This document shows positions 1 through 10,795 of a stretch of DNA of 64,000 nt, piece by piece (position 1 is the stretch's first letter; each line of letters opens with the position of its first letter). The notes beneath the pieces are model-generated. The model was not told the origin of the DNA. It searched no databases and saw nothing but the letters and a program-made list of their open reading frames with translations. The translations under genes and the position numbers were made by a program. Location of the stretch: contig CM001633.1 in the NCBI GenBank assembly GCA_000309945.1, forward strand, positions 2,754,199 to 2,818,198. Direction: 5' to 3'. The DNA is from Leptolyngbyaceae cyanobacterium JSC-12. GTDB taxonomy: Bacteria; Cyanobacteriota; Cyanobacteriia; Leptolyngbyales; Leptolyngbyaceae.

Positions 1-9
1 ACTGTATTG

Positions 10-253
10 TTAAGCTGTATTGGCTTTGCGGAGTTCGATGCGACCGCCCTCAAAGACTTGTATTTTTAGCTCATAACCTTCCATCAGCGACATCCCAATC
101 AGGGGTTCTGTATTAGCTTCGTCTACTGGAATGATTAGCAAGGTGTCATCCCAAACTACAACCGCTTCGTAGACGTTGAAAACACACTCACTACCATCGC
201 CAAGAATTGCTCGTCCTCGCCTTTTCCATTTCAAGTTCAACTCAGCAATCAAA
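10..253 (-). pseudogene. C-terminal remnant of a clan AA (retropepsin-like) aspartic protease, cut by IS copy 1
   Basis: About 80 codons read leftward and end in TAA at 10-12. The frame opens at a TTG (252-250) directly beside the IS end, and that TTG reads naturally as an internal leucine (L-I-A-E-L). The segment with LGDGSE, a run of beta strands and the G-M-S-L-M-E-G-Y-E-L element matches the C-terminal half of small bacterial clan AA aspartic proteases, from memory of the family. Those proteins are about 120 residues, and their catalytic D-T-G lies in the N-terminal half, which is absent here. The missing half is not on the other side of the IS, where a histidine kinase begins instead. 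So this is a dead fragment, and the loss involved more than simple insertion. The family call rests on pattern memory. Confidence 0.65.
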
Positions 254-1710
254 CACGACTTGGCAAGTTACCCAGAAAGGAAAAAGATAAGCAGAAAATG
301 TAGGAGACGTTAGCCGTAGCCGTATCATGCTGCCCTTTGTCGCTGTGCCATCGACGATTGCTCAAGAGTTTGGGAAATATCGAGACCTGTTCTGCCGAGG
401 CGCAGGCTTTGAGCAGGTGAGTCGCTATGTGACCGGATTGCTGTTGAGTGAGAACAAAACCTTGCAAGGGATTGCCGGACAATGGGTAGCAGGTGGGGAG
501 GTCGGCGGACGAAGAGCGATGCACGCAGCGGTGTTTGAGGCGGGCTGGAGGAGTTCAGAGTTAATGTCCCATCATCGTGCTGTGATAGCCAAAGAGCATC
601 AGGGGCGAGGGCGAGAAGTCATCAGTCTGGATTGGACGCTCAGCCATCACGATTGGGGCAAGCAGATCTTTGGGGTGAAGCGATCCTATGATTATGTGGA
701 ACATCGGATGAGTTGCTTTCAAACGGTGGTGACGGCGACGATTGCGAACCGCCACCTAATTGATGGGATTGACGTGGTGGTGCAGTTTCCAGATTTTTCA
801 GTGGCAGAACGGGAGTATCTGAAGGTGACGGCAAAATCCCACTATGACGATTTAGACCAAGTGCGAGAACGACTGATTGAGATGTTGCATTATCACAAGA
901 ATCGATTGGAGTATCGCAAACGCACCGAGATTGCCGTCGAGATTGTGCGCCAAGTGGAAGCGGAAGGACAATTTCCCACCGCCGATTATGCGTTTGACAA
1001 TGGGGTGTTGACTGTTGAGTTAACCACCATGATTGAGTCCGCAGGAAAACACTGGGGTGAGTGAAGTTGAAAGTTCTCGCAACATCTTGTGGAATGACCA
1101 ATGGCAACGGGTAGATGCGATTGGTTTAGAACTCAGAATCCATCACCCAGAGAGCTTTCGCCCGATTCAAGTCACTTGCCGCAACGGCGAAACGAAACCG
1201 ATTTGGGCATTTACCAAAGTCGTGCGCCTCAAGAAGTTTGGACGCAAGCGATTGGTCATCGTCCACGAGCAAGCAGATTTACAAGACCCACCTCGCTTCC
1301 TGCTCACCGATGCGTTGCATTGGGAAAGTGGGCGAGTCATGCAGACTTGGAGTTATCGATGGTCCTGCGAGGTCTTTCATGAGGTGAGCAAACAGCACAC
1401 CGGGCTAGAGTCGGCTCAGGTGCGGAACGAGGAAGCGGTCAACCGTCACTTCCGTCTTAGTTGCGTGGCGCAGTCGATTCTGCAACGGACTGCCTGTTCT
1501 GGCGCACAATCTGAACGATTTGAGTTTGCTCAAGGCAAGCAAACGGTGGGACAGAAGCTCTATACCCTCACTCGTCAAGCCTTTGATGATTTGCTGCAAT
1601 TCATTGTGACGCGATGTTCTCACGGACATACAAATGAACAGATTTTACAAGCTCTCCTCCCCAGTTGATTGGCGATCGTTTTTTCTACTTCGGTAACTTG
1701 CCAAGTTGTG
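254..1710 (+). mobile_element. Insertion sequence copy 1 (IS4/IS701-like), 1457 bp, frameshifted
   Basis: The ends are imperfect inverted repeats: CACGACTTGGCAAGTTACC on the left and, read inward, CACAACTTGGCAAGTTACC on the right. Limits were set by comparing the flanks with copy 2 at 31934-33389: identity starts at CAC and stops at GTG on both. The terminal repeat contains its own short palindrome, AACTTG-G-CAAGTT. One transposase gene fills the element but is frameshifted. The flanks do not carry a matching target duplication: the left ends in ATCAAA and the right begins with AGCGAT. The left neighbour is a truncated protease and the right neighbour a truncated kinase, so this copy marks a deletion or recombination scar. 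Exact family (IS4, IS701 or IS1634 group) needs an ISfinder comparison. Confidence 0.9.
327..1668 (+). pseudogene. Frameshifted DDE transposase of IS copy 1
   Basis: The first frame (327-1064) encodes 245 residues matching the start of the copy 2 transposase up to AGKHW and then stops. The second frame carries the rest to the stop at 1668. The cause is visible: the G run at 1054-1057 has four bases, while the matching run in copy 2 (32587-32589, C on this strand) has three. The remaining translation is identical to the 446-residue copy 2 protein. The DDE residues are split between the two frames, so neither product should be active alone. A run of four G is a poor slippery site, so I read this as mutation rather than programmed frameshifting. 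Confidence 0.9.
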
Positions 1711-4700
1711 AGCGATCGCTGGAAACAAATCAAAGTCAACTGGCAAAACATCTTAGCAAGTCAGGCAGTGCAGTCGGCTGAAACGAATCGAGAATTGCAT
1801 CTCAGTTTAATGAGTAACCTTTTAGAGCTAATTGCGCATGTGGGAGATACATCAAATCTGATTCTCGACCCAGACTTGGACTCATACTATCTGATGAATA
1901 GCATAGTTGTTCAGCTTCCGAAAATGCTGAAACACTCAGCGCAGGTTCGAGCTATTGGGCACAGCTTGGTCAGTGCCAAAAGACCCTTGACGCGGGAAGA
2001 AGAAGTTCAACTAATTGGACTGTATAGCGCTATTCAGTTGCCGCTTCGGGGCTTGCAGCGAGGCATAGAGGTTGCCACAAGCAACAATCCCTCGCTTATC
2101 TCCATCCTGGAAGCGAAGATTTTAGAAACAACGATCGCCACCAATTCGCTGCTGGAACTTACACATCGTCTCAGTTCCACACCAAACCGAGTTACCGCTG
2201 GAGAGTTTTACGAAATCAGCGATACAGCGATCGCAAAGCAACTCCAACTGTATGACGTGCTTGCTCCTACCCTGAATCAACTATTGCAGAACCGGATCCA
2301 AAAATTTGAAAGCCGCAAGCAACAGGTGCAACTTTTTGGAGCACTTGTATTAATCGTGCTGTTAGCAGCATTCGCTGGCTTTTCACGGAATTTGTGGCAA
2401 CGCCGCCAGGCTGAACAGCGATTGTCTACCGTGCGAGCTGCGGCAGAGTTAGAACGCCAAGCGGCTGAAGCCCGGCTGCGTGAACAAGAAGCCCTGTTGC
2501 GGATGGCACTTGAGTCTGCCCATATGGGTGCCTGGGACTGGAACATTATCACAGGGGAGGAAAATTGGTCCAAAGAAGTCGCTGAGATCTTCGGGATTGA
2601 TCATGAATCAGATCATTCGGTCCAGACATATGAGGACTTTCTAGAACGAGTCCATCCAGACGATAAGCCCTCTCTGCTCCAAGCCCAAACTGATACTCTA
2701 GAATCTGGCAAGGAGTACAACGCAGAATATCGAATTGTGTTGAAAGATGGCACAATTCGCTGGGTAAACAGTCGCGGTAATGTGTTGCGGGATGCTAATA
2801 ACCGCCCAACTCGGTTAACGGGCATTGTTATGGATATCACAGCCCGCAAGCAAGCCGAAGCAGCTCTTCAAGCTGCTGAAGAAAAGTATCGCAGCATTTT
2901 TGAAAATGCAGCAGACGGCATCTTTCAGACTACACCGGATGGTAAATACATCAGCGCCAACCCAGCTCTGGCAAAAATTTATGGTTATGAATCGCCCGAA
3001 GCCCTGATAGCAAATCTATCCAACCAAATTGAGCGACGCCTTTATGTCGATCCGCATCGCCGCTCAGAATTTATGCACCTGATTAGTCAACACGACACGG
3101 TGATTGATTTTGAGTCGCAGGTCTATCGTCAAGACGGCAATATTATCTGGATTTCTGAAAATGCTCGAGCAGTCAGAGATGAAGCTGGCAATCTTTTGCA
3201 TTACGAAGGCACTGTTAAAGATATTAGCGATCGCAAACAGGCAGCCGACGAACTCTTCCAGGCAAAGGAAGCAGCAGAGACAGCAAACCGCGCCAAGAGC
3301 CAGTTCCTCGCCAACATGAGCCATGAACTGCGTACACCGCTCAATGCCATCATTGGTTATAGCGAAATGCTGCAAGAAGACGCCAAAGACTGCGGCTACG
3401 AGGATATAATTCCCGACTTAGAAAAAATTCGCAGTGCCGGGAAGCATCTCCTCGGCTTAATCAATGATATCCTCGACATTTCCAAAATTGAGGCCGGCAA
3501 AATGGGGCTGTACCTGGAAACCTTTGATGTCAGCCATCTCATTACTGAAGTGCAAGCTACTGTCCAACCTCTAATTGACAAAAATGGGAACACGTTAGTT
3601 GTGCACTGCACTTCTGACATTGGCACAATACACGCCGATCTCACCAAAGTTCGGCAAGTCTTGCTTAATCTCCTCAGCAATGCCAGCAAGTTTACGGACA
3701 ATGGGACAATCACGTTAACGGCAGCCAGGCAGGAGGCAGAAGTCACATTCACCGTCTCCGACACTGGCATTGGCATGACGGCAGATCAGCTTTCCCGCTT
3801 ATTCCAGCCGTTTACACAGGCAGATGAATCAACTACTCGAAAATATGGCGGTACGGGGCTAGGTTTGGCGATTACGCAACGTTTTTGCCAAATGATGGGA
3901 GGCAATATTACTGTCGAAAGTACGCCAGGTATGGGGTCGGTGTTTAGGATTTGCTTGCCCAGTGAGGTGCATGACTTACCGCGTGATTTAACAAAGGACA
4001 AACCCCCAGCAGACTTGTCTTCCCTGAACCAGGTTAGTTCTGTGATCGCGCATCAAGCTGATCCTTCCAAATCACCCACCACCATCCTGGTGATTGATGA
4101 TGACGCGATCACACGGGACTTGATGGTCCGCCATCTCAGCAAAGAGGGGTTTCGGGTGGAAACCGCCGCCAACGGGCAAGAAGGCTTACACCTCGCCAGA
4201 AAACTACGCCCAGATGCGATCACGCTGGATGTGATGATGAAAACTGCAGGATGGTCAATCCTAGCCGAACTGAAGGCTGATCCAGAGCTAGCCGATATTC
4301 CCGTTATTATGTTAACCATTCTGGACGATCAAGATTTGGGCTTTTCCTTGGGAGCCTCCGATTATCTAACCAAGCCAATTGACTACAAACAGCTAACGCG
4401 GGTGCTCGACAAATATTGCCCAAGACAAAGCAGCGATCGCGTCGCCACTGTAAGACACGCCCTGATTGCAGAAGATGATCCTGCCACACGCTCTATTTTT
4501 CAACGCATGTTGGCAAAGGAAGGGTGGACTGTTGCCACAGCTGAAAATGGTCGGGTTGCCCTGGCATGTATGCAGCAGCAGCTACCTGACTTAATTTTGC
4601 TGGATTTGATGATGCCTGAAATGGATGGATTTCAGTTCATCGCTGAACTCCGCAGTTGCCCAACTTATCGCTCGATTCCCGTAGTTGTCGTTACCGCAAT

Positions 4701-4860
4701 GGATTTGACTGCTGCTGATCAGCAGCAACTCAACGGCTCGGTTGAAAAAATTTTACAAAAAGGAATATGTAGCCGAGAAGATCTGTTGCAAGAAGTAAGT
4801 GATATTGTTTCTGCCCGTACCCCTCTGTCTTGCAAATCTGGAGAAGACTCTCATGGCTAG
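1669..4860 (+). CDS. Hybrid sensor histidine kinase (PAS-PAS-HisKA-HATPase-REC-REC), N terminus replaced by the IS end
   Basis: The open frame starts at a TTG just after the transposase stop. Its first 14 codons are IS sequence; native coding begins at 1711, and a GTG at 1708 could also start. Residue positions are from 1669. There is a helical sensor region to about 215 with the L-D-P-D-x-D-S-Y-Y-L-M motif seen in cyanobacterial sensors, one membrane segment at about 221-241, a coiled coil, PAS/PAC at 275-395 and 404-525, HisKA with His552 in SHELRTP, HATPase with Asn671, DTGIG and GGTGLGL, and receivers with Asp854/Lys902 and Asp979. The first transmembrane helix expected before the sensor is missing, so the sensor may no longer be placed across the membrane. 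Receiver 1 reads [10 protein letters not shown] where paralogues have LDVMMPxMDGW: one residue lost and the loop rewritten. The next gene overlaps by 8 bases. The native protein would have been longer. Confidence 0.85.
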   Translation: MAIVFSTSVTCQVVSDRWKQIKVNWQNILASQAVQSAETNRELHLSLMSNLLELIAHVGDTSNLILDPDLDSYYLMNSIVVQLPKMLKHSAQVRAIGHSLVSAKRPLTREEEVQLIGLYSAIQLPLRGLQRGIEVATSNNPSLISILEAKILETTIATNSLLELTHRLSSTPNRVTAGEFYEISDTAIAKQLQLYDVLAPTLNQLLQNRIQKFESRKQQVQLFGALVLIVLLAAFAGFSRNLWQRRQAEQRLSTVRAAAELERQAAEARLREQEALLRMALESAHMGAWDWNIITGEENWSKEVAEIFGIDHESDHSVQTYEDFLERVHPDDKPSLLQAQTDTLESGKEYNAEYRIVLKDGTIRWVNSRGNVLRDANNRPTRLTGIVMDITARKQAEAALQAAEEKYRSIFENAADGIFQTTPDGKYISANPALAKIYGYESPEALIANLSNQIERRLYVDPHRRSEFMHLISQHDTVIDFESQVYRQDGNIIWISENARAVRDEAGNLLHYEGTVKDISDRKQAADELFQAKEAAETANRAKSQFLANMSHELRTPLNAIIGYSEMLQEDAKDCGYEDIIPDLEKIRSAGKHLLGLINDILDISKIEAGKMGLYLETFDVSHLITEVQATVQPLIDKNGNTLVVHCTSDIGTIHADLTKVRQVLLNLLSNASKFTDNGTITLTAARQEAEVTFTVSDTGIGMTADQLSRLFQPFTQADESTTRKYGGTGLGLAITQRFCQMMGGNITVESTPGMGSVFRICLPSEVHDLPRDLTKDKPPADLSSLNQVSSVIAHQADPSKSPTTILVIDDDAITRDLMVRHLSKEGFRVETAANGQEGLHLARKLRPDAITLDVMMKTAGWSILAELKADPELADIPVIMLTILDDQDLGFSLGASDYLTKPIDYKQLTRVLDKYCPRQSSDRVATVRHALIAEDDPATRSIFQRMLAKEGWTVATAENGRVALACMQQQLPDLILLDLMMPEMDGFQFIAELRSCPTYRSIPVVVVTAMDLTAADQQQLNGSVEKILQKGICSREDLLQEVSDIVSARTPLSCKSGEDSHG

Positions 4861-5230
4861 GATTTTATTGGTTGAGGACAACGAGATGAACCGGGATATG
4901 TTATCTCGTCGATTGGAGCGAAAAGGCTTCCAGATCTTGATCGCTATCGATGGTGCCCAAGGAGTTGCCCTGGCATATGCTGAGCGACCGGATCTGATCT
5001 TGATGGATATGAGCTTGCCTGAGCTAGATGGCTGGGAAGCAACCCGCCAACTTAAGGCAACACCGGACACGCAAGCAATTCCAATCATTGCCCTAACTGC
5101 TCATGCCATGGCAGGCGATCGCGAAAAGTGTTTCGATGCAGGCTGCAACGACTACGACACTAAACCCATTGATTTTCCCCGATTGTTAAGCAAAATTCAG
5201 AATCTTTTGGGTAGTGAGGTTGTCTCATGA
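4853..5230 (+). CDS. Single-domain response regulator (CheY/DivK-like)
   Basis: This 125-residue protein is one receiver domain with no output domain. It shows the acidic pair in L-V-E-D-N-E, the phosphoacceptor in [14 protein letters not shown], a threonine in IALTAHAM and the lysine in Y-D-T-K-P. The sequence around A-M-A-G-D-R-E-K-C is typical of the DivK-like receivers that relay phosphate between hybrid kinases. The ATG at 4853 overlaps the end of the upstream kinase by 8 bases and the stop shares ATGA with the next kinase at 5227, so the three are translationally coupled. It probably carries phosphate between the two kinases or onward to an unlinked target. Confidence 0.9.
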   Translation: MARILLVEDNEMNRDMLSRRLERKGFQILIAIDGAQGVALAYAERPDLILMDMSLPELDGWEATRQLKATPDTQAIPIIALTAHAMAGDREKCFDAGCNDYDTKPIDFPRLLSKIQNLLGSEVVS

Positions 5231-7314
5231 CCCCTGACACCTGGCGACTATTGATTGTTGATGACGATGACACTGTCTGCACCTATCTCACTCGTCAGCT
5301 TCGACAGTTTAGCCAAACCATCGCCATCGCTAATGACGGGCAAGCCGCGATCGACCTGATTCACGCCCAACCCTTTGATCTAGTCTTGTTAGATATTCTG
5401 ATGCCTGGAATAAACGGTTTTCAGGTGCTGGAGAGCCTCAAGTCTCATGCCATTTTGCCCCAGACCCCCGTCATCGTGATTTCCGGCTTAGATGACTTGG
5501 ATAGTTTAATCCGCTGTATTGAACTGGGTGCAGAAGATTACCTCTTCAAACCACTCAACCCGGTTCTTCTGAAAGCCAGAGTCAGTGCCTGTTTAGAACG
5601 CAAACACCTGCGCAACCAGGAAAAGGAATACTTGGCAACGCTCCAGTCAGAAAAACGAGCCGCTGAAACCGCTAATCGGGCTAAGAATGAATTCCTTGCC
5701 AATATGAGCCATGAACTGCGCACACCGCTGAATGCAATTATTGGCTATAGCGATATTTTGCAAGAAGACCTGAAAGCGATCGCAGCAGATCTCATTCCCG
5801 ACTTGGAGAAAATTCATCATGCTGGCAAGCATTTGCTTCACATCATCAACAACATTCTGGAACTTGCCAAAATTGAAGCAGGTGAAATGGAGCTTTGCCT
5901 AGAGCGATTCAATATCGCACCGCTGATAAAAGACGTTGTTGACAATCTGCGCCCCTCTTTCGAGCAACAGGGAAACACTCTATCGCTTCACCTTACGGAT
6001 CAATTGGGCACCCTATATGCTGATCTAGGTAAACTGCGTCAGGTACTTTTCAACCTGCTAGACAATGCTAATAAATTCACTGAGAATGGCGCGATTACTT
6101 TAACAGTGGAACGGAGAGAAAATTCGGAATCATTGATTTCAGATTCTGGACTAGAGTTGCCACCTGAGTCGCAAGTTGCAAGCTGCAAACCGCAACCTAG
6201 CTTCCCGCCCTCAGTCCCTAATGCCTCCACCCTGATATTCACGATCGCTGATACAGGAATCGGCATCCCAGCCAGCGAATTGTCAAGTGTGTTTCAACCT
6301 TTTTACCAATTAGATAGCTCATCCACTCGCAAGCATGGTGGGGCAGGCTTGGGGTTGGCGCTGAGTCAGCGGTTTTGTCACTTAATGGGTGGCACAATTG
6401 CTGTTCATAGCAGTCCGGGCGAGGGCAGTACTTTTGTGGTGCAAATCCCGACAGATGTAGTGGAACATCGCGTCTCTTCAGCTTTACTGGCTTCTGACAC
6501 CTCATCCCAGCGATCGCCCACAGACTTTGCCAACCTGATGGAACGCTCCAGTTTGGTGCTGGTGATTAATGACGATCGCACTATCCGCGATCTGATGGTC
6601 CATGCTCTAAATCGTCAAGGGTTGCGGGTGATTACTGCCTGGAATAGTGAGGAGGGGCTGCGGTTGGCACGAGAACTTTATCCTGATGCGATCGTGTTCG
6701 ATCCACTGTCCTCGCTCTCTGATAATTGGGCAGTGATGGCTGGCATCAAAGCAGATGTACGGCTTGCCAGTATTCCCATCATCATGGCAGCAACTCACTA
6801 TGACCAAGACTTAAACCTGACCCTCGGCATTTGCGATCGCTTGAGCAACCCAGCGGATTTCAAGCGATTAGTCACCTTACTGCAACACCATCACACTCAG
6901 ACTCAAGAATCAAACGATTACATTCTGGTGGTCGAAAAGGATGCCACAACTCGGGAAATCTTGCAGCGCTTGCTGGAAAAAAAAGGATGGAGCATCCAGG
7001 TTGTTGATAGCCCTCCACCCCAGCAACACCTGGATTCATCCCCACCTATCTGCATAGTGCTGGGATTAATGCCACCCAGCTTGAGCGAACTTGATTTTCT
7101 GGCAACCCTGCGTCAGCGTCCAGCACATCATGCAATTCCTGTCATCCTTACAATCACAAAAGATTTATCTCGTGAGAACCGCACGTGGCTGACTGGTTAT
7201 CTCAAAATGCTCTCCCAGCAGTGTGGGTATTCATGTGAACAGGCACTGACTGAAATCTGTCATCTCCTGTCAACCTTCACTCACGGCAAAGCTCATTCTG
7301 ATGAGTTTTTCTAA
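5227..7314 (+). CDS. Hybrid histidine kinase REC-HisKA-HATPase with two degenerate C-terminal receivers
   Basis: This is a soluble protein of 695 residues with no membrane segment. The N-terminal receiver is complete (Asp56, Lys108). A short coiled coil leads to HisKA with His162 in [14 protein letters not shown], then the HATPase with Asn280, DTGIG and GGAGLGL. About 35 residues rich in Ser, Pro and Glu are inserted between the N and G1 boxes. Two receiver-like domains follow. The first keeps Asp492 but has P-L-S-S-L-S-D-N-W after it and Asn541 where the conserved lysine should be. The second has Gly613 in place of the phosphoacceptor aspartate (IVLGLMPP). Both look unable to act as normal receivers. 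The start ATG overlaps the upstream stop (ATGA). The kinase core closely resembles its neighbours, which suggests tandem duplication followed by decay. Confidence 0.88.
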   Translation: MTPDTWRLLIVDDDDTVCTYLTRQLRQFSQTIAIANDGQAAIDLIHAQPFDLVLLDILMPGINGFQVLESLKSHAILPQTPVIVISGLDDLDSLIRCIELGAEDYLFKPLNPVLLKARVSACLERKHLRNQEKEYLATLQSEKRAAETANRAKNEFLANMSHELRTPLNAIIGYSDILQEDLKAIAADLIPDLEKIHHAGKHLLHIINNILELAKIEAGEMELCLERFNIAPLIKDVVDNLRPSFEQQGNTLSLHLTDQLGTLYADLGKLRQVLFNLLDNANKFTENGAITLTVERRENSESLISDSGLELPPESQVASCKPQPSFPPSVPNASTLIFTIADTGIGIPASELSSVFQPFYQLDSSSTRKHGGAGLGLALSQRFCHLMGGTIAVHSSPGEGSTFVVQIPTDVVEHRVSSALLASDTSSQRSPTDFANLMERSSLVLVINDDRTIRDLMVHALNRQGLRVITAWNSEEGLRLARELYPDAIVFDPLSSLSDNWAVMAGIKADVRLASIPIIMAATHYDQDLNLTLGICDRLSNPADFKRLVTLLQHHHTQTQESNDYILVVEKDATTREILQRLLEKKGWSIQVVDSPPPQQHLDSSPPICIVLGLMPPSLSELDFLATLRQRPAHHAIPVILTITKDLSRENRTWLTGYLKMLSQQCGYSCEQALTEICHLLSTFTHGKAHSDEFF

Positions 7315-7358
7315 CGTCTACTAACCCCTTCTAACAAAAGCACTGAGAGGAATTGCTG

Positions 7359-10300
7359 ATGGAGAAAACAACCTTGGATATTTTGTGGGTAATCACCAGT
7401 ACCAGTCTGGTTTTTTTAATGCAAGCCGGATTCTTGTGTCTGGAGTCAGGCTTAACCCGCAACAAAAATAACATCAATGTTGCCATCAAAAACCTCACAG
7501 ATTTTGGAGTCTCAGCCTTGTTGTTTTGGGCGATCGGGTTTGGGCTGATGTTTGGCACATCCGCCAATGGCTGGATGGGGACTACTCACTTCTTCCCAGA
7601 TTTCAGTCAGAGTCAGTCCAGCAAATGGTTCACTGCCTTTTTTCTATTTCAACTGATGTTTTGTGGCACCTCAGTCACCATTGTTTCCGGCGCTGTGGCA
7701 GAGCGCATGCGTTTTAGCAGCTATCTAGCCATAGCAGCACTCATTTCTGGTCTTATCTACCCTGTATTTGGGCATTGGGCATGGGCAGGAGCAGAAACTG
7801 GAAAATTAGCAGGCTGGTTGGGAAAGCAGGGGTTTGTAGATTTTGCTGGTTCGACGGCAGTGCATAGTGTGGGCGGTTGGGTGTCGCTGGCGGCACTTGT
7901 GCTCATTGGTCCCCGAATGGGGCGGTTTCGTAAACAACACCTTCAGAGAATCCCAGGCTCTAACTATCCCCTGGCAACGTTGGGAACGTTGCTATTGTGG
8001 TTTGGCTGGTTTGGCTTTAATGGTGGCAGTACCCTGGCAATGAATGCTCAAATTCCAGTTGTCCTAGTCAATACAATATTGTCTGGTGCTAGTGGACTTT
8101 TGACGGCGGTTGTGCTGAGTTGGGTATTGGAGCAGCGAGCCGATGTCGATTGGTTGATGTATGGGACGCTGGCGGGGCTAGTGTCGATTACGGCGAACTG
8201 TCATGCTGTTTCAACGGGAGCAGCGATCGCAATCGGGGCGATCGGCTCAGTGCTCACTATCTGCTCAACCTTTTTATTGATACGATTTCGGATTGATGAT
8301 GCAGTTGGTGCCATTCCAGTGCATTTGGTTGCAGGAGTTTGGGGAACGCTGGCAGTAGCGCTTTTTGGGAAGCCAGAAGTACTGGGTACTGGCTTAGACT
8401 TCACCGCACAATTACGAGTTCAGGTATGGGGGATTCTTTTCTGTGGTGTTTGGACCTTTGGTGTCTCCTACTTAGTTTTTCAGCAAATTGATCGCTGGTT
8501 CCCGCTCCGAGTTTCAATCGAGCACGAAACGATCGGGCTAAATATTTCTGAGCATGGTGCAACAAATGACTTGCTCGATCTGTTTCAGGTCATGGATGAA
8601 CAGTCCAAAACAGGAGACCTGAGCCTGCGAGCACCCGTAGAACCGTTTACTGAAGTCGGGCAAATTGCTGATCGCTACAACCAGGCAATTGCGGCGCTAG
8701 AAACCGCTGTAACAAAAACAAATGCGATCGTCAGAACTGCTCGTGACGGAATCATCACATTTTCCCAAGACGAACGCATTGATAGCGTTAACCCCAGTGC
8801 CGAAGCTATTTTCGGCTACTCCGCGGCTGAACTTCAAGGACAGCCAATCACAAAGTTATTGGACAGATCTGCCAAACTAACTTCGGTTTCTTCATCCACA
8901 TCGGGTTACCTGTCCTTGCTCGATTTGATTAAACCTGATATCTACTGCGAAATTACGGGTTGCCGGGCAGATGGTTCTACTTTTCCCTTAGAAATAATAG
9001 TGACCAAGTCCAGAGCAGGAGAAACCGTATTTTACACAGGTACCTTTCGCGATATCACCACTCGCAAGTTGGAAGCCCAGGAACTTCAGAACGCTAAAGA
9101 ACGAGCGGAACAGGCAAATCAAACGAAAAGCCAGTTCCTCGCTAATATGAGCCATGAACTGCGAACCCCACTTAACGCCATCATCGGCTATAGCGAAATG
9201 CTGCAAGAAGATGCAACAGGTGCAGAGCAAGAACGTTTCATCCCTGATTTGCAAAAAATTCATGGCGCTGGTAAGCATCTGCTGGGCTTGATCAATGACG
9301 TGTTAGACCTGTCCAAAATTGAGGCAGGCAAGATGGAACTTTATCTGGAAACCTTCGACATCGCCAACATGGTCAGGGATGTGGTCAATACTATTCAACC
9401 GTTGGTGCAGAAGCAACAAAATACGCTGGTCGTTCATTGCCCAAGCGACATTGGCATCATGCATTCTGACCTGACGAAATTGCGCCAGAACTTGTTTAAT
9501 CTCCTCAGCAACGCCAGTAAATTTACGGAAAACGGGACGATCACATTGACGGTAGCCAAGCAGGAATCAGAAGTCAGATTTACTGTTTCTGACACTGGCA
9601 TTGGCATGACGGCAGATCAGATCGCCCGCTTATTTCAGCCGTTTGTGCAGGCGGATGCTTCCACTACTCGGAAATACGGTGGAACAGGGCTAGGATTAAC
9701 AATTACACAACGGTTTTGCCAGATGATGGGCGGAGACATTTGGGTGCAGAGTGAACTAGGACAGGGATCGACGTTTACGATGTGGTTGCCGGAGAGGCTG
9801 CAACACGGAGAGACTCTGAAGTCACCTGCGATCGCCCCCATCCCAACATCGCCAACTCTTCATTCAAATCCCTCTCGCAGCAAGACACTGCTGGTGATCG
9901 ATGATGATCCCACAATGCACGATTTACTAGGACGCTACTTAGGCAAAGAGGGGTTTGACATCATTCATGCAACAAGCGGTGAAGAAGGGTTGCGCTTAGC
10001 ACGAGAACTACGTCCCAGCATGATTACGCTAGATGTGATGATGCCAAGCATGGATGGCTGGGCAGTGCTTTCCAGGCTCAAGTCCGATCCAGAGTTAGCC
10101 AATATTCCAGTCATCTTACTAACAATGGTGGATGACAAAACAATGGGTTACACACTTGGCGCAACTGATTATCTGACTAAGCCAGTCAACCGCGATTGCC
10201 TCCTGGCAGTGTTACATAAGCATCGATGCCCCAATCCTCCTTGCCCAATTTTGTTAGTTGAAGATGATCCCTCAGCCCGGGAATTAATGCGATTGTTATT

Positions 10301-10619
10301 GGAAAAAGAGGGTTGGGTTGTGACCGAAGCTGAGAATGGCAGAGTTGCCCTGGAGTTTTTAGAGAAAACGCTGCCAGAACTGATTTTGCTAGACCTGATG
10401 ATGCCAGAGGTGGATGGGTTTTCGGTGCTGGCGGAACTGCAACAGCGAGCGGAGTGGCAATCTATTCCAGTAATCGTTTTGACCGCTAAAGATATTACGA
10501 CTGATGAGCACAGGCTTTTACAGGGTCGAGTTGATCAAATTTTCCAGAAAGGAGTATTTGACCGCGAAGAATTACTGAGTAAGGTACGCTATCTGGTTTC
10601 TCGCTGGCATGAGCCTTAG
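7359..10619 (+). CDS. Ammonium transporter-histidine kinase fusion (Amt-HAMP-like-PAS-HisKA-HATPase-REC-REC)
   Basis: I chose ATG 7359, which has AGAGGA 8 bases upstream, over the TTG at 7353. Residues 1-395 are a full Amt/Mep/Rh channel of about 11 helices. Its hallmarks are present: [10 protein letters not shown], the Asp of VDFAG, and the twin pore histidines His169 (VHSVGGW) and His322 ([10 protein letters not shown]). Then come a HAMP-like linker ([19 protein letters not shown]), PAS at about 450-575, HisKA with His599, HATPase with Asn718 and GGTGLGL, and two complete receivers (Asp892, Asp1012). Amt fused to a kinase is known; Ks-Amt5 of Kuenenia is the characterised ammonium sensor. 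By analogy this protein should report external or transported ammonium to a phosphorelay. The spacing from the upstream kinase is 44 bases, so it may be co-transcribed with it. Confidence 0.92.
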   Translation: MEKTTLDILWVITSTSLVFLMQAGFLCLESGLTRNKNNINVAIKNLTDFGVSALLFWAIGFGLMFGTSANGWMGTTHFFPDFSQSQSSKWFTAFFLFQLMFCGTSVTIVSGAVAERMRFSSYLAIAALISGLIYPVFGHWAWAGAETGKLAGWLGKQGFVDFAGSTAVHSVGGWVSLAALVLIGPRMGRFRKQHLQRIPGSNYPLATLGTLLLWFGWFGFNGGSTLAMNAQIPVVLVNTILSGASGLLTAVVLSWVLEQRADVDWLMYGTLAGLVSITANCHAVSTGAAIAIGAIGSVLTICSTFLLIRFRIDDAVGAIPVHLVAGVWGTLAVALFGKPEVLGTGLDFTAQLRVQVWGILFCGVWTFGVSYLVFQQIDRWFPLRVSIEHETIGLNISEHGATNDLLDLFQVMDEQSKTGDLSLRAPVEPFTEVGQIADRYNQAIAALETAVTKTNAIVRTARDGIITFSQDERIDSVNPSAEAIFGYSAAELQGQPITKLLDRSAKLTSVSSSTSGYLSLLDLIKPDIYCEITGCRADGSTFPLEIIVTKSRAGETVFYTGTFRDITTRKLEAQELQNAKERAEQANQTKSQFLANMSHELRTPLNAIIGYSEMLQEDATGAEQERFIPDLQKIHGAGKHLLGLINDVLDLSKIEAGKMELYLETFDIANMVRDVVNTIQPLVQKQQNTLVVHCPSDIGIMHSDLTKLRQNLFNLLSNASKFTENGTITLTVAKQESEVRFTVSDTGIGMTADQIARLFQPFVQADASTTRKYGGTGLGLTITQRFCQMMGGDIWVQSELGQGSTFTMWLPERLQHGETLKSPAIAPIPTSPTLHSNPSRSKTLLVIDDDPTMHDLLGRYLGKEGFDIIHATSGEEGLRLARELRPSMITLDVMMPSMDGWAVLSRLKSDPELANIPVILLTMVDDKTMGYTLGATDYLTKPVNRDCLLAVLHKHRCPNPPCPILLVEDDPSARELMRLLLEKEGWVVTEAENGRVALEFLEKTLPELILLDLMMPEVDGFSVLAELQQRAEWQSIPVIVLTAKDITTDEHRLLQGRVDQIFQKGVFDREELLSKVRYLVSRWHEP

Positions 10620-10795
10620 AATTTACAACTCTCTACATTCAACTTTTTTCAATTGTTTGGAAAAACGGGTATTTTAACGTTAGAAAAGTTAAGGAAAGCC
10701 ATCAGCTACTTTCGACAACTGAGGTTTAAACCTGTTTAGAGATTGTTGGGAACAAGGCTACCTCTGCCGTACTGATGCAAACCTTGAGGTCATGC

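Noticed and set aside
1033-1107. Programmed -1/+1 frameshift in the IS transposase
   Set aside because: Copy 2 has a single unbroken frame with three G. A four-G run without a stimulating structure is more simply a mutation.
327-1107. Antisense frames inside both IS copies
   Set aside because: They occur identically in both copies as shadows of the transposase frame and have no independent start signals.
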